Below, piece by piece: positions 1 through 5,206 of a DNA stretch of 12,976 bases. The notes beneath the pieces are model-generated. The model was not told where the DNA came from and ran no database searches. It worked only from the letters and a program-made list of their open reading frames with translations. A program made the position numbers and the translations under genes. The stretch is from NCBI GenBank assembly GCA_002382495.1, contig DFXW01000043.1, positions 42,425 through 55,400 on the forward strand. Reading direction: 5' to 3'. The stretch comes from Flavobacterium sp. UBA4098 (GTDB taxonomy: Bacteria > Bacteroidota > Bacteroidia > Flavobacteriales > Flavobacteriaceae). Numbering within the stretch: position 1 is the stretch's first letter; every line of letters begins with the position of its first letter.

Positions 1-32
1 AATCCAGTTAATTAGAATAATCATTAAAAAAC

Positions 33-67
33 CCACTTATTTTTTTATTATGTAAAAAAATAAGTGG
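33..67. terminator. Perfect 15-bp hairpin, probable intrinsic terminator
   Basis: Arms 33-47 and 53-67 are perfect reverse complements (CCACTTATTTTTTTA / TAAAAAAATAAGTGG) around the 5-base loop TTATG. On the - strand the stem is followed by a T tract (complement of the A run at 26-31). On the + strand the bases after it (AATCGTATTTA) are only moderately T-rich. It could end a gene to the left of the window on +, or act on a - strand transcript. The orientation is not settled. Confidence 0.6.
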
Positions 68-137
68 AATCGTATTTATAAATCATAAATCTTTTGTTAA
101 AGTTAATTTTTACAATATTAATTACCCAAACATCCTA

Positions 138-145
138 TAAATTTG
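138..145 (+). promoter_or_regulatory. Possible -7 element of a small RNA promoter
   Basis: TAAATTTG matches the Bacteroidota -7 consensus TAnnTTTG. No TTG lies 17-23 bases upstream, so the -33 half is missing and this is only half a promoter. If used, transcription would start near 149-152 and run to the terminator at 232-264. Such 8-mers are common in AT-rich DNA. Confidence 0.3.
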
Positions 146-149
146 TAGT

Positions 150-264
150 ACAAAAAATGAAAGGTGTGGTTTCCTTTCAAATTTTGATATAAATTTTCAT
201 AATTTATAGTTTTTTGGTTAGTTAATAGCACAAAAACCCAGTCATTATTTGACTGGGTTTTTTT
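150..264 (+). ncRNA. Candidate small RNA of about 115 nt
   Basis: This is an inferred transcript between the -7 element at 138-145 and the intrinsic terminator at 232-264. It would fold into three successive hairpins. The first is 158-164 with 173-179 (TGAAAGG/CCTTTCA, 8-base loop). The second is 188-195 with 201-208 (TATAAATT/AATTTATA, 5-base loop). The third is the terminator stem. The terminator needs some transcript to end, and no convincing gene lies between it and the hairpin at 33-67. An 11-codon reading frame (157-192, MKGVVSFQILI) starts just after the inferred start, so a tiny peptide or leader cannot be excluded. I do not recognise a known RNA family. Confidence 0.35.
232..264 (+). 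terminator. Intrinsic terminator before the DUF3108 gene
   Basis: The 13-bp perfect stem is 232-244 (AAAAACCCAGTCA) with 250-262 (TGACTGGGTTTTT), with loop TTATT and a T run at 258-264. It is bidirectional in form because A residues precede it. It lies upstream of the first gene, so it must end something to its left: the candidate small RNA or read-through from outside the window. Confidence 0.85.
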
Positions 265-279
265 GTTTTAATACCTTTG
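248..279 (+). promoter_or_regulatory. Promoter of the DUF3108-tdo-M23 cluster
   Basis: A TTTG box at 248-251, a 20-base spacer and TACCTTTG at 272-279 fit the flavobacterial consensus TTG-N17-23-TAnnTTTG. Transcription would start near 285, giving a leader of about 40 bases before the ATG at 326. The -33 box lies inside the 3' arm of the terminator hairpin at 232-264, so terminator and promoter overlap. Confidence 0.6.
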
Positions 280-325
280 GTTTAAATTTAAGGATATGGT
301 ATTGACATAACCTTTAAAACACACA

Positions 326-1096
326 ATGAAAAAAAACCAATTATTCGTTATACTATTATTTTCCATTTCGGTGTATGCTCAACAACAAACTGCTTTTGGA
401 GTGGGCGAATGGTTTAAATTTAGAATCCACTACGGTTTTGTCAATGCGGGCTACGCCACATTAGAAGTTAAAGAGGCTACTATCAATTCGGAAAAGCTAT
501 TTCATTTAATTGGCAAAGGATATACTACAGGCTTATCTCGTCTTTTTTTTAAAGTAGATGATCGATATGAAAGTTATATTGATAAAGACACTTTTGTTCC
601 CAATCAATTTCTAAGAAAAATCAATGAAGGTGGATATACAAAAAACCAAGAAGGATTTTTTATTTGTTCCACCAATAAAATTTTGGTAAAAGATTATAAA
701 CACAATACTGAAAAGACCTTTTCGATCCCAAAAAACACACAAGATATTTTATCCGCCTTTTATTATTTGCGAAATTTCTCCACTATTGACAAAATTAAAC
801 CAGGTGAGTCCGTAGCGATTGATCTATTTTTTGATGATGAGACGACCAAGTTTAAGTTAAAATTTATAGGTCGGGAAAATATTAAAACTAAATTTGGCAC
901 TATTGCGACTATGATTTTTAGACCATTAGTGCAATCTGGTAGAGTTTTTAAAGAACAAGAAAGCGTAACGGTTTGGATTTCAGACGACGAAAACAAAATA
1001 CCAATTCGCATACAAGCCAGTCTTGCTGTCGGCTCGATAAAAGCAGATTTAGAGGCTTACAAAGGATTAAAACATACATTCAAAGTAAAGTTATAA
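326..1096 (+). CDS. Exported DUF3108 domain-containing protein
   Basis: This 256-residue protein starts with a typical Sec signal peptide: Lys-Lys at 3-4, a hydrophobic core at about 6-17, and likely cleavage after VYA at residue 18, before a Gln-rich start. The mature part matches the DUF3108 pattern. A GEWFKFRIHYG-type opening strand at about 27-37 is followed by many beta strands, and a late VWISDDENKIPIRI segment resembles the family's VW.S.D...P motif. The predicted fold is beta-rich and soluble or outer-membrane associated in the periplasm. No catalytic residues are recognisable and the family's biochemical role is unknown. It is the first gene of a three-gene cluster; its TAA stop overlaps the next ATG by one base. 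There is no Shine-Dalgarno sequence, which is normal for this phylum. Family assignment is fairly sure; function is not. Confidence 0.85.
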   Translation: MKKNQLFVILLFSISVYAQQQTAFGVGEWFKFRIHYGFVNAGYATLEVKEATINSEKLFHLIGKGYTTGLSRLFFKVDDRYESYIDKDTFVPNQFLRKINEGGYTKNQEGFFICSTNKILVKDYKHNTEKTFSIPKNTQDILSAFYYLRNFSTIDKIKPGESVAIDLFFDDETTKFKLKFIGRENIKTKFGTIATMIFRPLVQSGRVFKEQESVTVWISDDENKIPIRIQASLAVGSIKADLEAYKGLKHTFKVKL

Positions 1097-2034
1097 TGAC
1101 GAATACGACAAGAGACACTATATTAAATCAAATTGATTCCAAGTTTGAGGCAATTAACCAAAAAACCGATACTCAATTAGAAGGATTACTTTGGTCAAAG
1201 CCGATTACGTATTGGGATTATATTCAAACAGACGCTTTGTTGAGTTTACAAACGCAGCGAACCACCCTTCCTGATGAAATGGTGTTCATAATGTACCATC
1301 AAGTTAACGAATTGATTTTCAAAATGATTTTGTGGGAAATGCAACAAGTTTCGTATGCGGAAAAAATAACGACTCTTTTTTTTACAGAACGATTGCAACG
1401 AATTAGTCGTTATTTTGAAATGCTAACCACTTCCTTTGAAATCATGGAAAATGGAATGGAAGTGGAACAATACATGAAATTTAGAAATACGCTAACCCCT
1501 GCAAGTGGTTTTCAAAGCGCACAATACCGTTTGATAGAATTCTGTGCAACAGATTTAATCAACCTTATCGATTACCGTTTTAGATCTTCAATAGACAGAA
1601 CTACTTCCTACGAATTTGCTTTTGAACATTTGTATTGGCAAGCAGCGGGAAAAGATTATGCTACTGGAAAAAAATCCTTTCTTTTAGAAGAATTTGAAAG
1701 AAAATATAAGAAAGTCTTCTTGACTCACATGGAAGAATACAATTCCATCAATATTTGGCAAAAATTCAAACAATTGCCTACAGAAGACCAAAAGAATCAA
1801 GAATTAATTGATGCTATGCGCCATTTGGATTATACCATAAACATCACTTGGGTAATGCAACATTTGAATGTTGCCATTAAGTACATTGATCAGAGCGGAT
1901 TAGGAGACGGAGAAGCAACAGGAGGTAGTGAATGGAAAAAGTACATGCATCCTAAATACCAAAGAAGAATATTTTTTCCTGAATTATGGTCGTCAGATGA
2001 ATTAGATAATTGGGGAGAATCTGTAAAATCGTAG
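1096..2034 (+). CDS. kynA: Tryptophan 2,3-dioxygenase
   Basis: This haem enzyme oxidises L-tryptophan to N-formylkynurenine, the first step of the kynurenine route, in the cytoplasm; known family members are homotetramers. From the ATG at 1096 the protein is 312 residues. Visible hallmarks are YWDYIQTDALLSLQ (39-52) and the distal-side His68 in MYHQVNELIFK. Tyr126 and Arg130 lie in YMKFR, followed by the family motif SGFQSAQYR (137-145). The likely proximal haem ligand is His256 in VMQHL, and the ATGGSEW substrate loop (274-280) contains Thr275. An in-frame ATG at 973 would add 41 residues, but these come from the end of the DUF3108 gene and look nothing like the family, so 1096 is the start. 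The TAATG overlap suggests translational coupling. Later kynurenine-pathway genes are not in this window. The enzyme is also named TDO/TDO2 elsewhere. Confidence 0.96.
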   Translation: MTNTTRDTILNQIDSKFEAINQKTDTQLEGLLWSKPITYWDYIQTDALLSLQTQRTTLPDEMVFIMYHQVNELIFKMILWEMQQVSYAEKITTLFFTERLQRISRYFEMLTTSFEIMENGMEVEQYMKFRNTLTPASGFQSAQYRLIEFCATDLINLIDYRFRSSIDRTTSYEFAFEHLYWQAAGKDYATGKKSFLLEEFERKYKKVFLTHMEEYNSINIWQKFKQLPTEDQKNQELIDAMRHLDYTINITWVMQHLNVAIKYIDQSGLGDGEATGGSEWKKYMHPKYQRRIFFPELWSSDELDNWGESVKS

Positions 2035-2037
2035 TCT

Positions 2038-3261
2038 ATGCCAATCAAAAAAATCACTCTTTTACTTCTCCTATTAATCTTGGTGTTTTCTTGTACTCAA
2101 AAGCAAGAAAACGCATCCGATTTGCAGGAGCAAAAAAAGACCAAGAAAAGTGAGTTTGGCTTTTTGTATTCAGAATTCAATGTGGTGCATGATACCATAA
2201 AAAGTGGGGATACTTTTGGAAGTATTATCCAAAAGCAAAATATTGGCGACAAAGAAGTGTATGATATTATTGAAAAAGTCAAAGACACTTTTGATGTTCG
2301 TACAATGCGTTTCAACAAACCTTACGTTTTACTTCGATCCAAACATAAAAAAAACAAACTACAAGTTTTTATATACCAGCTAGATGCGGTGAACTATTAT
2401 GTTGTCGATCTTAGAGATACTGCAGTTGTGGCCTACAAAAAAGCTAAGCCAATTAGAATTAAAAGAAGAACCATTGGAGGTGTATTGAAAAGTTCCCTTT
2501 CAGAGACATTAGAGAGTGCCAAAGTAGAAGGCGCTTTGGCAAGCAAAATCACCAAAATTTATGCTTGGTCCATTGACTTTTTTAAATTAAAAAAGGGAGA
2601 TCGCTTTGCATTAACTTTTACCGAAAGGTACATCAACGATACAATTTATGACGGTGTTGATAGTTTGGAAGCTGCTTTTTTTGAATACAAAGGAAAAATA
2701 GTATACGCATTTCCATATGCTACTAATAGTTCTGGTAAGATTGAGTATTATGATGACGAAGGAAAAACCTTGAAAAATTTCTTTTTAAAGACCCCAATTA
2801 AGTTTAGTAGAATTACCTCCAGATACAGTTCCAATAGACTGCATCCAGTTCAGGGAATATGGAAAGCCCACAAAGGAACGGATTATGCAGCACCTTACGG
2901 GACACCAATTACTTCGACAGCTGCAGGAGTGGTTGAACAAACAGGTTTTACTACAGGAAATGGAAATTTTGTAAAAGTCAAACACAACGGAACCTATTCA
3001 ACACAATACTTACATATGTCCAAAATTTTAGTCCGACGAGGCCAACATGTTAACCAAGGTCAAATTATAGGTAGAGTAGGCAGTACCGGACTAGCAACAG
3101 GGCCACATGTTTGTTATCGTTTTTGGAAAAACGGGGTTCAGGTGGATGCGTTACGTTTAAAACTACCAACAGGAGAATCGATGTCAGGAAGCTCGAAACA
3201 ACGATTCTTGCAACAAATTGAACCTTTAAAAAGGCAATTGGATAGCGTTGCTAATCTATAA
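2038..3261 (+). CDS. M23 family peptidoglycan endopeptidase, lipoprotein
   Basis: The 407-residue protein opens with a lipoprotein signal (Leu-rich core, LVFSC lipobox, lipid-modified Cys19). A region at about 50-110 (SGDTFGSIIQKQ...) resembles the LysM-like/OapA segment seen N-terminal to M23 domains. The C-terminal M23 (LytM/lysostaphin-like) domain spans about 255-375. It carries His278 and Asp282 in HKGTD, His326 in YLHMS, and His357 in GPHVCYRF. Family members cleave peptide cross-links in peptidoglycan using a zinc bound by His-x3-Asp and the second His of H-x-H. Here that second His is Cys359, so the third ligand is Cys or metal binding is altered. The protein probably sits in the outer membrane facing the periplasm. 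The ATG lies 3 bases after the kynA stop. The family is clear; activity is less certain. Confidence 0.93.
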   Translation: MPIKKITLLLLLLILVFSCTQKQENASDLQEQKKTKKSEFGFLYSEFNVVHDTIKSGDTFGSIIQKQNIGDKEVYDIIEKVKDTFDVRTMRFNKPYVLLRSKHKKNKLQVFIYQLDAVNYYVVDLRDTAVVAYKKAKPIRIKRRTIGGVLKSSLSETLESAKVEGALASKITKIYAWSIDFFKLKKGDRFALTFTERYINDTIYDGVDSLEAAFFEYKGKIVYAFPYATNSSGKIEYYDDEGKTLKNFFLKTPIKFSRITSRYSSNRLHPVQGIWKAHKGTDYAAPYGTPITSTAAGVVEQTGFTTGNGNFVKVKHNGTYSTQYLHMSKILVRRGQHVNQGQIIGRVGSTGLATGPHVCYRFWKNGVQVDALRLKLPTGESMSGSSKQRFLQQIEPLKRQLDSVANL

Positions 3262-3293
3262 AAACACTTTTTTACTTAAAATTGTTATAGGAA

Positions 3294-3314
3294 TTGAGTA
3301 CCACCGGTATTCAA
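3294..3314 (+). repeat. Near-perfect inverted repeat upstream of pgi
   Basis: TTGAGTACC (3294-3302) and GGTATTCAA (3306-3314) pair over 9 positions with one G-T, around the 3-base centre ACC. It covers the place where a -33 box would lie relative to the TATTTTTG at 3326. It could be a regulator site or a weak terminator of the upstream cluster, although no T run follows it directly. Confidence 0.45.
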
Positions 3315-3325
3315 ACTAATTTCAG

Positions 3326-3333
3326 TATTTTTG
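3326..3333 (+). promoter_or_regulatory. Likely -7 element of the pgi promoter
   Basis: TATTTTTG fits TAnnTTTG and lies 36 bases before the pgi ATG. No TTG occurs at 17-23 bases upstream; the nearest TTG ends at 3296, 29 bases away, and an inverted repeat occupies the expected -33 region. Confidence 0.4.
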
Positions 3334-3369
3334 CCCAGAAAATAAAAATAAAACCAACCAACTATACAA

Positions 3370-5013
3370 ATGGCTTTACAAACAATTAACCCTACCCAAA
3401 CGAGTGCTTGGGCAAAATTGCAACAACATTATAATGCAATCGTATCGACTACTATGCAAGAATTATTTCAAGCCGATGCATCGCGAGTTGAAAAATTCAA
3501 TTTGAAATGGAATGATTTTCTTTTGGATTATTCTAAAAATAGAATCAATCAAGAAACGATCACTTTGTTGTTGGAATTGGCCAATCAAGTAGGATTGAAA
3601 GAAGCGATTGCTTCTTATTTTGAGGGGGAATTAATCAATCAAACCGAAAATAGAGCAGTTCTTCATACCGCCTTGCGTGCAAAAGAATCGGCAGTAATTA
3701 ACGTTGAAGGTCAAAACGTAATGCCGGAAGTTTATGCGGTAAAAAATAAAATCAAGGCATTTACAAATGAAGTGGTTTCGGGTCACCGAAAAGGATATAC
3801 AGGTAAAACGTTTACGGATATTGTTAATATTGGTATTGGAGGGTCTGATTTAGGTCCAGCCATGGCAGTTGAGGCTTTGCAGTTTTATAAAAATCATTTG
3901 AATGTTCATTTTGTTTCCAATGTAGATGGCGATCATGTGAATGAAATCATAAAAAAAATTAATCCAGAAACGACTTTGTTTGTAATTGTTTCTAAAACAT
4001 TTACGACACAAGAAACCTTGACTAATTCAGAAACCATTAAAGAATGGTTTTTGAAATCGGCCCAACAAGAAGATGTAGCCAAGCACTTTGTTGCCGTTTC
4101 TACAAATTTGGATAAGGTAACAGCGTTTGGAATTAATCCAGACAATGTTTTCCCAATGTGGGATTGGGTTGGAGGTCGTTTTTCTTTATGGAGCGCCGTA
4201 GGTCTTTCGATTAGCTTAGCTATTGGATTTGATAATTACGATGCCTTGTTGAGCGGAGCCAATGAAATGGACGAGCATTTTAAATCTACTGATTTTGAAC
4301 AAAATATACCGGTAACTTTAGCCTTATTGAGCGTTTGGTATAATAACTTCTTTGGTGCTGAAAGTGAAGCTTTGATCCCGTATACCCAATATTTACAAAA
4401 ACTAGCTCCTTATTTACAACAAGGAACCATGGAAAGTAATGGTAAAAGTGTAGCACGAGATGGAAAGCCAGTGAACTACCAAACTGGAACGATCATTTGG
4501 GGAGAACCAGGAACCAATTCGCAACACGCCTTTTTTCAATTGATTCACCAAGGAACCAAAATCATTCCAGCTGATTTTATAGGATTTGTCAAACCATTAT
4601 ATGGAGATGACAATCATCATGATAAATTGATGTCTAACTTTTTTGCACAAACCGAAGCTTTGTTACATGGGAAAACCGAAGCACAAGTTCAAGCCGAATT
4701 TGACCAACAAGGTTTATCAAAAGAAAAAGCAGCTGCTTTGTTGCCATTTAAAGTGTTTACAGGAAATAAACCCACGAACACCTTATTAATTCAAAAATTA
4801 ACTCCAAAATCTTTAGGGTCACTGATTGCGATGTATGAACATAAGATATTTGTTCAAGGAGTAATTTGGAATATTTTTAGTTTTGATCAATGGGGAGTAG
4901 AATTAGGAAAACAATTAGCTAATTCTATTTTGGATGAAATCAATACTAAAACAGTTAAAAACCACGATAGTTCTACTTCCTTTTTATTGAATCATTTTTT
5001 GAAAAATAAATAA
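3370..5013 (+). CDS. pgi: Glucose-6-phosphate isomerase
   Basis: This cytoplasmic enzyme interconverts glucose 6-phosphate and fructose 6-phosphate in glycolysis and gluconeogenesis. The protein has 547 residues, the usual length for the long bacterial and eukaryotic-type enzyme. The SIS sugar-phosphate motif INIGIGGSDLGP lies at about 152-163. Both family signatures are intact: DWVGGRFSLWSAVGLS (265-280) and GVIWNIFSFDQWGVELGK (497-514). Expected catalytic residues by family comparison are Glu355 (in MESNGKS), His386 (in GTNSQHAFFQ) and Lys514. The gene stands alone, 108 bases after the M23 gene, with its own -7 element and a clear terminator after the stop. The start ATG gives MALQTINPTQTSAW, the normal family N-terminus. 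Confidence 0.98.
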   Translation: MALQTINPTQTSAWAKLQQHYNAIVSTTMQELFQADASRVEKFNLKWNDFLLDYSKNRINQETITLLLELANQVGLKEAIASYFEGELINQTENRAVLHTALRAKESAVINVEGQNVMPEVYAVKNKIKAFTNEVVSGHRKGYTGKTFTDIVNIGIGGSDLGPAMAVEALQFYKNHLNVHFVSNVDGDHVNEIIKKINPETTLFVIVSKTFTTQETLTNSETIKEWFLKSAQQEDVAKHFVAVSTNLDKVTAFGINPDNVFPMWDWVGGRFSLWSAVGLSISLAIGFDNYDALLSGANEMDEHFKSTDFEQNIPVTLALLSVWYNNFFGAESEALIPYTQYLQKLAPYLQQGTMESNGKSVARDGKPVNYQTGTIIWGEPGTNSQHAFFQLIHQGTKIIPADFIGFVKPLYGDDNHHDKLMSNFFAQTEALLHGKTEAQVQAEFDQQGLSKEKAAALLPFKVFTGNKPTNTLLIQKLTPKSLGSLIAMYEHKIFVQGVIWNIFSFDQWGVELGKQLANSILDEINTKTVKNHDSSTSFLLNHFLKNK

Positions 5014-5032
5014 TTCAAGTAGTAAATAACGT

Positions 5033-5066
5033 AAGGCGCTTTGATATAAATCAAGGCGCTTTTTTT
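5033..5066 (+). terminator. Intrinsic terminator of pgi
   Basis: AAGGCGCTTTGA (5033-5044) pairs with TCAAGGCGCTTT (5051-5062) over 12 positions, two of them G-U, around the loop TATAAA. A seven-base T run lies at 5060-5066. The arms also share AAGGCGCTTT as a direct repeat, because GCGC is itself a palindrome. Confidence 0.85.
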
Positions 5067-5137
5067 ATACATGTAGCTCTCGCAACATCTTTAAAAATCA
5101 ATAGTTGTTTAAAAAAAACACTAAAAAGGTGAATTTT

Positions 5138-5155
5138 TTAACGTTGTATTAACGT
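5138..5155 (+). repeat. Direct repeat TTAACGT upstream of the receptor gene
   Basis: TTAACGT occurs at 5138-5144 and again at 5149-5155, with starts 11 bases apart, about one helical turn. It sits about 20-36 bases upstream of the -7 element at 5174, where an activator or repressor would bind. Regulatory use is inferred only from position and spacing. Confidence 0.4.
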
Positions 5156-5173
5156 ATTGATATAAAAATGTTA

Positions 5174-5181
5174 TAATTTTG
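5174..5181 (+). promoter_or_regulatory. Likely -7 element of the TonB receptor promoter
   Basis: TAATTTTG fits TAnnTTTG and lies 26 bases before the ATG at 5207. TTG boxes end at 5159 (14-base spacer) and 5146 (27-base spacer); neither falls in the usual 17-23 range, so the exact -33 element is uncertain. Confidence 0.45.
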
Positions 5182-5206
5182 CCAAAAATAAATTAATAAA
5201 ACAACA

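Noticed and set aside
763..1011. 82-codon - strand frame inside the DUF3108 gene
   Set aside because: It is a shadow of the real gene, with no start context or promoter. The same holds for the antisense frames inside the M23, pgi, receptor and pyk genes.
973..1095. In-frame N-terminal extension of 41 residues for tryptophan 2,3-dioxygenase
   Set aside because: It overlaps the DUF3108 coding end in another frame, is rich in Arg/Ser/Cys unlike the family, and the ATG at 1096 forms a normal TAATG junction.
5033..5062. Tandem direct repeat AAGGCGCTTT as a mobile-element footprint
   Set aside because: The repeat is explained by the terminator hairpin, whose GCGC core is palindromic.
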